A stretch of DNA of 64,000 nt from an uncultured Parabacteroides sp. (GTDB lineage: Bacteria; Bacteroidota; Bacteroidia; Bacteroidales; Tannerellaceae), in the NCBI RefSeq assembly GCF_947855115.1, contig NZ_CANTZW010000006.1, positions 94,641-158,640 on the forward strand, in the 5' to 3' direction. Below, in pieces: positions 8,274 to 16,747 of this stretch. Every line of letters starts with the position of its first letter. Position 1 is the first letter of the stretch. The notes under the pieces are model-generated. The model had not been told where the DNA came from, made no database searches, and saw nothing but the letters and a program-made list of their open reading frames with translations. The translations under genes and the position numbers were made by a program.

Positions 8274-9560
8274 TTAATTCGTTGTATACATATAATTATA
8301 GATAGTCATCAAGCGTTGCACACGATGTGCCGCGGCGGTTTGCCGGGCCATGTCCTCGGCGTTGATCTCCCGGATCAGGTCCATGACGGAAATCACGCCG
8401 TTCTCCAGTTTCACCTCTGCCGCTTGCTTGATGCTTGTTCTCAGACGGATTATATCGTCATCGGCACGCATCAGGTCTGTCATTTTCTTTATCTCCGTAT
8501 TTTGCTGCAAAAGTTGCAGGCGGGTATTGAACAAAAAAGTCTCCCGTTGCACATCAATCTGGCGACGGCTTACCTCGATCTTCCTCCGGTCATTCTTCAG
8601 CGTGTACAACTTCCCCAAATTCCAAGAAAGACGGACACCGGCCACATAATAAGGCTCAAAACTATCCTCCAGCATATTCAAACCCGGGCGACCATAACCA
8701 CCTTGTATGAAAGCTCCGATACGAGGCATCAGGTTCGCCGTGACCTGTTTATTCTGCATCTCGATCCATTCGCTCTTGGCATCCAAGGCACGTAATTCCG
8801 GACGGTTGATTTGTGTGGACAACGAATACTCGGGCGACTCCGGAGTCTTCAAAATAACCTGATCCGTCAGCGGCTTATTGATAAAGACAGCCAACATCTG
8901 CCGATATGCTGTACGAGATGCCTTTAGCTCAATCTCTTTTTGGCGGGCATTCAGTAGTTCCACTTCCATACTCTCCAGATCCGACTGATTCGCCACACCA
9001 TTATCCATCATTGCTTTGATACGCTCGATATTGATCTGTAGCTCCTTTTGCAGTAAAGCGTTCTGACGTATCAACTCGTCTTGTAGCAGGCAACCGAAGT
9101 AGATCTGGTTCACCCGGTCGTTCAGTGCATACAACTCACTTTCCAATTGTTCCCGGTTGGCAGTTGCCTCGGCACGGGTCAAGGCACGAGCCGAACGGGT
9201 ACTACCGCCGTCCCAAATCGTCTGGTCTACCTGTGCCACGACTTGATACTGATCCTTACTCAAAGTCGGGATCTCGAAACCAGGAAGAAGCGAGGAGATC
9301 TTATCCCCATCGAAAGGCAATTTCGTTACGTCGCTCTGATAGCTTGCCTTGCCGCTTACCGAAAGCTGGGGAAGCCAAGCCTTACCGACATTGCTCAAGT
9401 TATAACGTTCTGTCTGATCGATCAGGTTCATTTGGTGAATCTGCGGATAGTTTTCCCTCGCCCACTCATAACATTGGGTAATCGTAACCGATTCTTGCCC
9501 GCTAACTTTTCCTACATATCCCAACAGGGTTATACTCAATAATAGATATACACCTTTCAT
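8274..9560 (-). CDS. TolC-family outer membrane efflux protein
   Basis: A 428-residue protein with a signal peptide (residues 1-21) followed by ITQCYEWARENYPQIHQMNL, the usual start of a TolC barrel/alpha-tunnel repeat. Two related OEP halves are visible, the second beginning near residue 215, with long helical stretches such as QKEIELKASRTAYRQMLAVF. Length is in the family range. It is the outer-membrane exit duct of the tripartite exporter and the first structural gene after tetR; the HlyD gene begins 27 bp downstream. Confidence 0.88.
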   Translation of the reverse strand: MKGVYLLLSITLLGYVGKVSGQESVTITQCYEWARENYPQIHQMNLIDQTERYNLSNVGKAWLPQLSVSGKASYQSDVTKLPFDGDKISSLLPGFEIPTLSKDQYQVVAQVDQTIWDGGSTRSARALTRAEATANREQLESELYALNDRVNQIYFGCLLQDELIRQNALLQKELQINIERIKAMMDNGVANQSDLESMEVELLNARQKEIELKASRTAYRQMLAVFINKPLTDQVILKTPESPEYSLSTQINRPELRALDAKSEWIEMQNKQVTANLMPRIGAFIQGGYGRPGLNMLEDSFEPYYVAGVRLSWNLGKLYTLKNDRRKIEVSRRQIDVQRETFLFNTRLQLLQQNTEIKKMTDLMRADDDIIRLRTSIKQAAEVKLENGVISVMDLIREINAEDMARQTAAAHRVQRLMTIYNYMYTTN

Positions 9561-9598
9561 ATATTATACTTAAAATATCTTCAATACTATTTGGCTGA

Positions 9599-9629
9599 GA
9601 TGAGATGCGGCATGCCACGTCTCTACAAG
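9599..9629. repeat. REP-like palindromic element, half copy
   Basis: GATGAGATGCGGCATGCCA followed by CGTCTCTACAA matches one arm of the 96-bp element at 31395-31490 with about four mismatches, but no second arm is present. It lies in the tetR-tolC gap of the efflux operon, the second place in this operon where the element occurs. Confidence 0.7.
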
Positions 9630-9646
9630 CGGGGAAATGAATCGCA

Positions 9647-10273
9647 TTAGGTATTGGGGGTCATTATGTCGGTTATGATACCCACGATCAAATCCTTGCG
9701 TCTATCCATATATTCCTCAAACCGTCCCATATCATTATCAAGGAAGGCTACCGTCAACGGCTTGCGGATCAACAACGGGAAAACCACCAAACTCACTAAG
9801 GTCGAAACCAAATCTATGACCGGCATCTTCCGCAGAAGCCCTTTATCCATTTCTTCCTCTATCTGATTACGAAGACGCAGGATGGGTTGTATCTTCTTCG
9901 GATCTCTCATCACGGTTTGGAACAAATGTTCCGGGTCTCTGTTTAACTCGCCTATCACGAAACTCGGGAACATCGGGTTCGCACGAACAATTCCCATATA
10001 CAGATCAACGATCACCGGCATTTTCTCCAACATCGTGCTCTCCTCATCCAACACCCGATCGATATTCGGTAACAATGAAGAAAGCAATTGCCCGAATATA
10101 GCGTCGAACAAAATCTCTTTCGTCCTATAATAATAATGTAAGGCAGTCCTGCCGATACCCACTTCTGCCGCCACATCACTCATGGTAGCCGCCTCGTATC
10201 CCTTGCGGACAAACACTCGCTTCGCCGCTTCTATGATGCGAGACTCCATCTCATTCATATCTTTCGCTTCCAT
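9647..10273 (-). CDS. TetR/AcrR-family repressor of the efflux operon
   Basis: A 208-residue regulator. Residues about 10-56 form the TetR helix-turn-helix domain (RIIEAAKRVFVRKGYEAATM, VGIGRTALHYYYRTKEILF). The rest is a helical ligand-binding and dimerisation domain, variable as usual. It is the first gene of the leftward operon, 86 bp ahead of tolC, and its own promoter carries a palindrome overlapping the -7 box (10320-10337), so negative autoregulation of the whole exporter, relieved by a toxic ligand, is likely. Translation may begin at 10273 or at the ATG at 10258. Confidence 0.88.
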   Translation of the reverse strand: MEAKDMNEMESRIIEAAKRVFVRKGYEAATMSDVAAEVGIGRTALHYYYRTKEILFDAIFGQLLSSLLPNIDRVLDEESTMLEKMPVIVDLYMGIVRANPMFPSFVIGELNRDPEHLFQTVMRDPKKIQPILRLRNQIEEEMDKGLLRKMPVIDLVSTLVSLVVFPLLIRKPLTVAFLDNDMGRFEEYMDRRKDLIVGIITDIMTPNT

Positions 10274-10319
10274 AATTAAATGTTATTTTTTGTTTTGTCA
10301 CCATTGTTTGTCATTATAG

Positions 10320-10337
10320 TTTGACATATGCGTCAAA
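10320..10337. promoter_or_regulatory. Putative TetR operator
   Basis: TTTGAC, six bases, GTCAAA: a perfect 6-bp inverted repeat overlapping the -7 box of the tetR promoter. The position is right for repression by the encoded TetR protein. A direct match TTTGTCA nearby (around 10307-10313) could be a weaker second site. The assignment is an inference from symmetry and position. Confidence 0.6.
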
Positions 10338-10364
10338 AGTAGTATAAAAAAATTACATAGCAAA
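10334..10364 (-). promoter_or_regulatory. Promoter of the tetR-efflux operon
   Basis: On the minus strand, TTTG at 10364-10361 and TACTTTTG at 10341-10334 are separated by 19 bp, an exact fit to the Bacteroidetes sigma consensus (TTTG, 19-21 bp, TAnnTTTG). Transcription would begin about 55 bp before the tetR start codon. Confidence 0.75.
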
Positions 10365-10392
10365 TAAAACCAAAGTTTTCTTGCTATGTAAT
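10342..10392 (-). terminator. Terminator of the GH43/sdaA transcript
   Basis: ATTACATAGCAA (10352-10363) and TTGCTATGTAAT (10381-10392) form a perfect 12-bp stem with a 17-base loop. Read leftward the stem is followed by a run of T, as in a Rho-independent terminator, just after the GH43 stop codon. It overlaps the -33 box of the tetR promoter, so the two transcription units abut. Confidence 0.8.
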
Positions 10393-10412
10393 CCTTATTT
10401 TATTTCATTTAA

Positions 10413-11417
10413 TTATTGAATCGTACGAGCCTCAACTCCCTCGGTCGTAATCTCCACAGGATTGATCAATCCCTCCTCGTTAAACGTCATCTTCTCAATA
10501 CAAGTCTCCCGGTGGTCACGCGTATCGACACCGGCCGGACGACGATGATACACGATATAGTAATCCTCCGAATTCGGCACGTGCATGATCGAATGGTGGC
10601 CGGCTCCATTAGCGATATCAAAATTCTGCCGTAAGACCTCCCCGATACGGTTAAACGGGCCAAAAGGAGAATCGGCGATAGCGTAAGCGACCTTGTAATC
10701 CGGTCCGGTCCAGCCTCCCTCACTCCACATAAAGTAGTATTTACCATTCTTCTTGAACATGAATGGGCCCTCCACGTAATCCTTAGGAGTTACCTCTTTA
10801 TAAATCGTTCCATCCTCGAATGGCACAAGTCCGGTAAAATCTTTATTCAAGCGTACCATATTACAATGCTTCCAACCACCATAATACATATAATACTCAT
10901 CATTGTCTGTGTCGTGGAAAACAAATTGGTCGATCGGCTGCGCCCCGTTCACGATCTCGTTGATCAGCGGTTTACCCAGCAAATCCTTGTAAGGCCCTTC
11001 CGGACGATCACTCACAGCAACGCCAATACCTCCGATCTCTCCCTCATGTACGTCGTTTGCCCCGAAGAAAAGATAATACTTTCCATCCTTACAGATTACC
11101 GAAGGAGCCCACATAGCGATCTTCGCCCACTTCACCTCTGCGGTATCGATAATAGAACTATGTTTAGTCCAATTCACCAAATCCTTGGAAGAGAAACAAT
11201 CAAAAGCGGTTTGCTTCTCATACAGATCACTCCGTGTCGGATAAATCCAATAAGTATCCCCGTAAATGATTCCTTCCGGATCCGCATACCAACCCTCAAA
11301 TATAGGATTACCACTCTTCGCTACCTCTTCTTTCGGAGCCTGCTTAGGCCCACCGCAAGACATCAAGGCACCTACCATCAACACTGCGCAAAACAGACTA
11401 TTCTTTCCTTTTATCAT
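10413..11417 (-). CDS. Glycoside hydrolase family 43 lipoprotein
   Basis: About 334 residues from the ATG at 11417; this start gives a lipoprotein signal (MIKGKNSLF then hydrophobic, ending MSC, Cys about 20) and avoids the overlap with sdaA that a longer reading would need. The five-bladed propeller GH43 residues are visible: the base Asp in YADPEG, the modulating Asp in PIDQFVFHD, and the acid Glu in VEGPFMFKKNG. Family members act on arabinan, xylan or related side chains; the substrate cannot be read here. It is downstream of sdaA on the same strand and there is no SusC/SusD pair nearby, so it is not part of a classical PUL. Confidence 0.85.
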   Translation of the reverse strand: MIKGKNSLFCAVLMVGALMSCGGPKQAPKEEVAKSGNPIFEGWYADPEGIIYGDTYWIYPTRSDLYEKQTAFDCFSSKDLVNWTKHSSIIDTAEVKWAKIAMWAPSVICKDGKYYLFFGANDVHEGEIGGIGVAVSDRPEGPYKDLLGKPLINEIVNGAQPIDQFVFHDTDNDEYYMYYGGWKHCNMVRLNKDFTGLVPFEDGTIYKEVTPKDYVEGPFMFKKNGKYYFMWSEGGWTGPDYKVAYAIADSPFGPFNRIGEVLRQNFDIANGAGHHSIMHVPNSEDYYIVYHRRPAGVDTRDHRETCIEKMTFNEEGLINPVEITTEGVEARTIQ

Positions 11418-11454
11418 CAATAGTAAATTTTTGTTATTAAACCAACATTCTATC

Positions 11455-12666
11455 TCAATCATTCGAATTCTCCATATTCTTCGCCAAACCACCCTCCGAG
11501 GTTTCCTTATAAAGACTGGGCAAATCATTACCAGTCTGACGCATCACCTCTACTACCTGATCGAAACTTACCCGGTGCTTACCATCGGAAAAGTTCGAGA
11601 ACGTATTAGCGTCAAGAGCACGAGCAGCGGCAAACGCATTTCGCTCGATACATGGGATCTGAACCAAACCACAGACAGGATCGCAAGTCAATCCCAAATG
11701 ATGCTCCAACCCCATCTCGGCGGCATACTCGATCTGGGCGGGCGTACCACCAAACAATTGACTGGCAGCTCCGGCAGCCATAGCGCAAGCTACGCCAACC
11801 TCACCCTGACAGCCCACCTCGGCTCCCGACACAGAGGCATTCGTACGCACCACATTCCCGAACAAACCCGCCGTAGCCAAAGCACGTAATATACGGGAAT
11901 CACGGAACTCACGCGTCTCTTTCAAGTGGTAAAGTACCGCCGGCATTACACCACACGAACCGCAAGTCGGGGCGGTTACGATCTTCCCCCCGCAAGCGTT
12001 CTCCTCAGACACCGCCAAGGCATAAGCATACACCATTCCCCGGCTCTTGATACTGCTACCATATCCTTTCGCCCGGATCATATAATCGGAAGCCTTACGA
12101 CGAATGCCCAAGCCTCCCGGCAAGATACCTTCCGCTTCCAGACCACGACGAACCGCATCCTGCATCACATCCCATACCTCAGCCAGATAATCCCAAATAG
12201 AAGGTCCCTCATGCTGCTCAACATACTCCCAATAAGAATGGCCGGTCTTCTCGCACCAAGCCTGTATTTCCTTGATCGTATGCATATCGTACACTTGCTC
12301 CGTTTTCAACTCATTAAAAGACTCATTCGCCAAAGTTCCCCCGCCGATACTATATATGGTCCATGTATCCAGCTCCTCGCCACTCTCATTATACGACTCG
12401 AACAACATCCCGTTCGGATGGAACGGCAAGAAAGTCTTGGGTTCCCAAGTAATGTTTGTCTTCGCTACCGGCTGTAACACCTCAAGAATAGCGGCATCCG
12501 TCATATGACCTTTTCCCGTAGCCGCCAAGCTACCATACAAGGTTACATTAAAACGCACGGCACCCCGATTACGTTCCAAGAACATTTGTGCCGCACGCAT
12601 TGGCCCCATAGTATGACTACTTGAAGGACCATGCCCCATCCGATATATCTGTTTGATTGATTCCAT
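11455..12666 (-). CDS. sdaA: L-serine ammonia-lyase (L-serine dehydratase), iron-sulfur type
   Basis: A 403-residue single-chain enzyme converting L-serine to pyruvate and ammonia. The beta domain starts with RMGHGPSSSHTMGPMRAA; the alpha domain carries TAPTCGSCGVMPAVL and LTCDPVCGLVQIPCIERN, whose cysteines bind the catalytic 4Fe-4S cluster, and ATAGLFGNVVRTNASVSGAE. Length is a little short of the E. coli enzyme (about 455) but normal for Bacteroidales. A TAnnTTTG box lies about 67 bp upstream. The GH43 lipoprotein follows and may be co-transcribed. Confidence 0.92.
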   Translation of the reverse strand: MESIKQIYRMGHGPSSSHTMGPMRAAQMFLERNRGAVRFNVTLYGSLAATGKGHMTDAAILEVLQPVAKTNITWEPKTFLPFHPNGMLFESYNESGEELDTWTIYSIGGGTLANESFNELKTEQVYDMHTIKEIQAWCEKTGHSYWEYVEQHEGPSIWDYLAEVWDVMQDAVRRGLEAEGILPGGLGIRRKASDYMIRAKGYGSSIKSRGMVYAYALAVSEENACGGKIVTAPTCGSCGVMPAVLYHLKETREFRDSRILRALATAGLFGNVVRTNASVSGAEVGCQGEVGVACAMAAGAASQLFGGTPAQIEYAAEMGLEHHLGLTCDPVCGLVQIPCIERNAFAAARALDANTFSNFSDGKHRVSFDQVVEVMRQTGNDLPSLYKETSEGGLAKNMENSND

Positions 12667-12693
12667 CTTTCTTCGATCTAAGTTTTCTTGTTT

Positions 12694-12985
12694 CTATACT
12701 TTAAGGAAAATATTATGTTTATAAAACGCATACAAAAGTACATAAATTACCGATACATTGCACATGGCTATGAGCACCGGATAATAATTTCCTACATATT
12801 GCTGGGTTCCGAAAAACAAGGATTCTCCGATACACCTAAAACTTACCACGTTAGCAAGCATATAAGCCAGAATTGATTTCATGCCGTATACCTTCAGCCA
12901 AGGTGTATCAATCGCACGAACCAACGGATGTAACACCATCTCCAACGCCACTAAACAAAAAAGGTCGAAGCCACGGAGTATGTAT
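12694..12985 (-). pseudogene. Internally deleted DUF5009 (HGSNAT-like) paralogue
   Basis: The minus strand reads ILRGFDLFCLVALEMVLHPL, the typical beginning of a DUF5009/COG4299 protein, and then passes almost directly to KVYGMKSILAYMLANVV and a C-terminus ending FYKHNIFLKV. The middle of the protein (about 270 residues) is missing. The intact DUF5009 gene just upstream has the same two landmarks (SLDALRGFDMLF and VIGMNSITIYLA) and ends YRQRIFLKV, so this is a tandem paralogue collapsed by internal deletion. No good start codon opens it; a GTG at 12951 could give an 85-residue membrane peptide. Confidence 0.75.
12733..12740 (-). promoter_or_regulatory. Possible -7 box for sdaA
   Basis: TACTTTTG on the minus strand, matching TAnnTTTG, about 67 bp ahead of the sdaA start codon and inside the DUF5009 remnant. 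No clear TTTG is seen 19-21 bp upstream. Confidence 0.4.
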
Positions 12986-12988
12986 CTA

Positions 12989-14107
12989 TTATACTTTCAA
13001 GAAAATTCGTTGACGATATAAGAAATATAAGAAACCCCAACAAACGGCGATATAGGCGATAGCGTTCACCAAAGGCTGAGCGGTCTCGGGCATCAGCTTC
13101 GCCAACCCACCGAATATCGCCTCGGAAGTATAGGAGAAACAGATAAAACGCTGCGCTAAATAGATCGTAATGGAGTTCATGCCGATCACGGTAAAAAACA
13201 AGGTCCATTTACGCCACCTCAATACATCTATGATATAAAAGAACAAAGCAAACATCCAAACGGAATAAGCACCTACTACACAGACAAAGGAACTTGTCCA
13301 TAACTTCTTGTTGATCGGGAAGAGCAAGCTCCATAACAAACCGACGATCAACAGCACAGCTCCCGCTCCTACCAAACAAAGCACTTTCTTTCGGTCGGTC
13401 AGCCCTTCTTTCCGCAGCTTGATCCATTCACCGGTGAGCATACCCAGCATCGCCGTGGCAATTGCGGGAACGGTAGAGAATAAACCCTCCGGATCAAAAA
13501 CAGTCTCATGTAAACATCCGGGAAGAAACAGACGGTCAATATACCCCACCAGGTTTCCCTCGAATGTGAACGGCCCCGCTCCACCGGCATCCGGCACAGG
13601 CACAAAAGCCATCGCCAACCAATAGCCAACCAAGATAAAAGCCGCTATCCCCGCACGCAGTTTCCAACCGAAACGGACAAACAACAAGGCCGCAAACATC
13701 CATCCCAACCCGATACGTGCCAATACACTTGCGCAACGCAGGTGGTCAAAATCAAACGACAATAACCCGTTATATACCACTCCCAAGAAAACCAAGGTAA
13801 TTCCACGACGGACGATCTTCTTGTAAATCGCTCCATCCGTCATACCTTTTCCTCGTTGCTTCTCTAGTGAGAACGGGAACGAAATACCCGCAATAAAGAG
13901 GAACAATGGGAAGATCGTATCGTGATGCGACAACCCGTTCCATTCCACATGTTCCATCTGCTCAGCTATCGCCTGAAAAAAAGAATTCGGAAACAATGTC
14001 GCCAAAGCGACAAATAAAGAAGCACCGCCCATAATAAAGAGCATATCAAAACCCCTAAGGGCATCCAATGATTGCAACCGCTGGGGTTGTTGTTTTTGTT
14101 TTTCCAT
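12989..14107 (-). CDS. DUF5009 / heparan-alpha-glucosaminide N-acetyltransferase-like membrane protein
   Basis: A 372-residue protein with about ten membrane segments. The opening QRLQSLDALRGFDMLFIMGG and the motif GLSHHDTIFPLFLFIAGISF match COG4299 (DUF5009), related to the lysosomal HGSNAT acetyltransferase; the histidine in the first loop is the expected acetyl-carrying residue region (H86-H87, approximate). VIGMNSITIYLA marks the C-terminal part. Bacterial members probably acetylate sugars across the membrane, but no substrate is known. It lies between sdaA and the AAA/PD-(D/E)XK gene and is followed by its own truncated paralogue. Confidence 0.8.
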   Translation of the reverse strand: MEKQKQQPQRLQSLDALRGFDMLFIMGGASLFVALATLFPNSFFQAIAEQMEHVEWNGLSHHDTIFPLFLFIAGISFPFSLEKQRGKGMTDGAIYKKIVRRGITLVFLGVVYNGLLSFDFDHLRCASVLARIGLGWMFAALLFVRFGWKLRAGIAAFILVGYWLAMAFVPVPDAGGAGPFTFEGNLVGYIDRLFLPGCLHETVFDPEGLFSTVPAIATAMLGMLTGEWIKLRKEGLTDRKKVLCLVGAGAVLLIVGLLWSLLFPINKKLWTSSFVCVVGAYSVWMFALFFYIIDVLRWRKWTLFFTVIGMNSITIYLAQRFICFSYTSEAIFGGLAKLMPETAQPLVNAIAYIAVCWGFLYFLYRQRIFLKV

Positions 14108-14190
14108 ATAATCTATTTACATTTAAAGTCTCCCAAAAATCATAAATATAAAAGCTACTGCCATCCTTACAGAAATAGGGCGTCGGATCC

Positions 14191-15750
14191 TTAATCTCCT
14201 ACCGCCCACTCTCCAACATTCCGTTCCACCTGATCGAACGAAACACCTATCTTGAAAAGTTTGCGATCGTCTATTTGATAGGGTAAGAGATACCCCTTAT
14301 CTTCTATTTGTTTTAAGGCTTCCTCTACGGTGCCATTCAATTTGAATTCGAAAAGATAAATATAGTTTGCTGTTTTGACAACGGCATCGGCACGACCTTT
14401 TGCGCTACGGATCTCCGTATCACAAAACTGCCCCATCAATTTGAATACCAAATAAAATACGACTTGATAATGACGTTCCGTCTTGTCATTCAGCTCATAC
14501 GGAAAATCCGCAAAAAAGACACGAAGACGCCGCATAAAGGAATCTATGTTCCCGGACTCCAAATCATCCACGAATTTCCCGATGTAAAAGCCTCTTTCCT
14601 CATCGGATATAGATGAATAAAAAGGAGTTATAAAGTTCAGAAAACCATAGCAAACCTCTTCATTGGGAAACTCGAGTTTATAAAGTTTAAAACGGGGATC
14701 ATACTCCTTTATGGTCAAATATCCACTCTGATAAAGAAGAGGGATCGGATTATTCCGTTCCGCACGGTATTCGGTAAAGGCCGAAGCCTGTGTCTCTACG
14801 CCATCAATCAGGATACGCAGATCAAACTCGCTTTTCTTTAATAATTCGACAAGAAACGTAGGTGTACCGGTCTGAAACCAATAATCGCCAAACTCTCTCT
14901 TCTGCAAGGCACTTAATGCGCTAAATGGATTAAAGACACCTTCTCGGTTCGGATGAAAATGATACCCGTCATACTGCCGCACCATTGTCTCCACGGTCTC
15001 TTCCCTTGATAGAGACTGCATCTGCCCCAACCGCTCTAATTCCGGCGTTAGATTATCGACCAACTCCGCATGGGTAATCCCGCAAAGGGTCGCATAGTCA
15101 TAGTCTAAACTTATATCATTGAGTTGGTTCAAATCACTGAAAACACTCACTTGCGCAAATTTGGTAACTCCGGTAAGAAAGACAAAACGTAAATAACGAT
15201 CCGCACTCTTGAGCACTCCATAAAACGCTTTCATGATATGTCGATACGCCTCTTGCAAGGGTTCGTTATAAATCGTTTGCAAAAGGGGCTTATCATATTC
15301 ATCAATCAAGACTACTACTTGTCTGCCCGTTTGTTCCCAAGCACGACGAATCACGTAAAAAAAACGTTCTTCCGGAGCTCGCAATTTCATCTCATCGCCG
15401 TAAACAGCCTCCCACATTTCAAGATATTGGTTCAATATAGCCACCAGATCTGCCTCCGACTCATATTTACGTGCATTCAAATCCAAATGCAATACCGGAT
15501 AAACATTCCAATCTTGCTCTAGCTGATCAATGGCCAATCCTTTAAACAATTCTTTTTTTCCTTGGAAATAGGCTTCTAACGTAGATATCAATAAACTTTT
15601 CCCAAAACGGCGAGGACGACTCAGAAAGTAAGGCTTACCTTTCGTCACCAGTTGGTAAATCAAGGCAGTCTTATCCACATACAAATAGTTCTCATTCCGA
15701 ATATTCTCGAAACTCTGTATTCCTATCGGTAATTTACGCACAGTCGTCAT
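14191..15750 (-). CDS. AAA-ATPase-like / PD-(D/E)XK nuclease-like protein (PF09820 + PF08011)
   Basis: A 519-residue protein of a family found in many copies in Bacteroidetes. The N-terminal AAA-ATPase-like domain has the opening LPIGIQSFENIR, a P-loop FLSRPRRFGKSLLISTL (about residues 42-58) and a Walker B-like VVVLIDEYDKPL (about residue 147). The C-terminal PDDEXK_9 domain has YIYLFEFKLNGTVEEAL, carrying the E-x-K of the nuclease fold. No function is established; roles in mobile elements or defence have been proposed for relatives. It stands alone between two intergenic gaps, and a TATCTTTG box is 32 bp upstream. Confidence 0.85.
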   Translation of the reverse strand: MTTVRKLPIGIQSFENIRNENYLYVDKTALIYQLVTKGKPYFLSRPRRFGKSLLISTLEAYFQGKKELFKGLAIDQLEQDWNVYPVLHLDLNARKYESEADLVAILNQYLEMWEAVYGDEMKLRAPEERFFYVIRRAWEQTGRQVVVLIDEYDKPLLQTIYNEPLQEAYRHIMKAFYGVLKSADRYLRFVFLTGVTKFAQVSVFSDLNQLNDISLDYDYATLCGITHAELVDNLTPELERLGQMQSLSREETVETMVRQYDGYHFHPNREGVFNPFSALSALQKREFGDYWFQTGTPTFLVELLKKSEFDLRILIDGVETQASAFTEYRAERNNPIPLLYQSGYLTIKEYDPRFKLYKLEFPNEEVCYGFLNFITPFYSSISDEERGFYIGKFVDDLESGNIDSFMRRLRVFFADFPYELNDKTERHYQVVFYLVFKLMGQFCDTEIRSAKGRADAVVKTANYIYLFEFKLNGTVEEALKQIEDKGYLLPYQIDDRKLFKIGVSFDQVERNVGEWAVGD

Positions 15751-15781
15751 AACCTTTTTTCTTACTACACCTGTTGTTGAA

Positions 15782-15789
15782 CAAAGATA
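15782..15789 (-). promoter_or_regulatory. Possible -7 box of the AAA/PD-(D/E)XK gene
   Basis: TATCTTTG on the minus strand fits TAnnTTTG and lies 32 bp before the start codon. The -33 element is not clear. Confidence 0.4.
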
Positions 15790-15861
15790 GAACTTTTTTC
15801 AGAACAAGCCTCCGGTTCTAGCTTTCATTCTATGAAATACTCGATTTTTTCCACCTAATAA

Positions 15862-15907
15862 AGGGCGATATTTTACATCCCATAAGTTGGAAGTAGAATA
15901 TCGCCCT
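15862..15907 (-). terminator. Hairpin at the end of capsule locus 1
   Basis: AGGGCGATATT (15862-15872) and AATATCGCCCT (15897-15907) form a perfect 11-bp stem that can be extended by three more pairs past one mismatch. It lies 70 bp beyond the last gene of CPS locus 1. The T-rich stretch after it on the minus strand is weak, so terminator activity is likely but not certain. Confidence 0.6.
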
Positions 15908-15978
15908 CTATTTTACAAGACAGTTTGTCTATGAGTAAGCACTAGATCTAAGGCATACAAATATTTCACTGAGTAAGA

Positions 15979-16743
15979 TCACCTCATAGCCTTAGCAAAA
16001 GCTCTAATCGCATAATGAATAAAATAATAAACAGCCTTATACACCGGCAAATCCATCTCATTTCTCAAAATGTTCCACTGCCAACGCATGGCTTTTAATT
16101 TATTCGAAGAGACTGAATGGTCACCAACTCGGTAAAGAGCCGTCACCGTATTTGTGTTCTGCGCTTTATACCCTTGCTTTAAGATAGAAAGCCAACATAC
16201 ATAATCCTCATGCCCAATTTCCTTGAAAAATATTTTTCCCGTCAAGGCTGAATCATACATGGCTGTCAAGCATCCTATACAATTCCCTTTCAATAACAAA
16301 GGATAATCAACCTCACAAGGAGCTATTATTTCACGTCCGTTTCGCTCACCATCTAGGTTTACTTTCTCATAATTAGAGAAAACAATAGCGACCTCGGACT
16401 TTTCAAAAACTTTTAACTGATCGCTTAACTTATTCGGTAACCACATATCATCGCTATCCAAAAAAGCGATATACCGTCCTCTCGCTTCCTTTATTCCCAT
16501 ATTACGGGGTAACGTAGGCGAGCCGGATGGTTTATCCGTCCGTAAATATCGAATACGGGAATCTATTCTCGCATACTTTTGAATGATTGAGAGTGAATCA
16601 TCACGAGAACAATCATCCACAATAATCATCTCCCAATTCTCAAACGATTGAGCCAATACGGACTCAATCGCTTGGGATATAAAAGGAGCCGCATTATAAC
16701 ACGGGGTTATAATGGACACAAGAGGTAACACGTTAAAATACAA
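15979..16743 (-). CDS. Glycosyltransferase family 2 (CPS locus 1, last gene)
   Basis: A 254-residue GT-A enzyme. PLVSIITPCYNAAPFI begins the nucleotide-sugar fold, IIVDDCSRDDS is the first acidic motif and YIAFLDSDDMWLPNKL holds the DxD-like metal site near residue 95. The C-terminal 40 residues are amphipathic and may lie on the membrane. It follows the radical SAM gene by 4 bp. The donor and acceptor sugars cannot be predicted. It is a relative of the GT2 at 51690-52469 in locus 2, with which it shares the ENWEMIIVDD/HWELLITDD and GCLTAMYD/GCLTAIYD segments. Confidence 0.88.
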   Translation of the reverse strand: MYFNVLPLVSIITPCYNAAPFISQAIESVLAQSFENWEMIIVDDCSRDDSLSIIQKYARIDSRIRYLRTDKPSGSPTLPRNMGIKEARGRYIAFLDSDDMWLPNKLSDQLKVFEKSEVAIVFSNYEKVNLDGERNGREIIAPCEVDYPLLLKGNCIGCLTAMYDSALTGKIFFKEIGHEDYVCWLSILKQGYKAQNTNTVTALYRVGDHSVSSNKLKAMRWQWNILRNEMDLPVYKAVYYFIHYAIRAFAKAMR

Positions 16744-16747
16744 ATGA

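Noticed and set aside
10413..11528. Long N-terminal form of the GH43 protein starting at 11528.
   Set aside because: It would overlap sdaA by over 70 bp and bury the lipoprotein signal; the ATG at 11417 gives a proper signal peptide.
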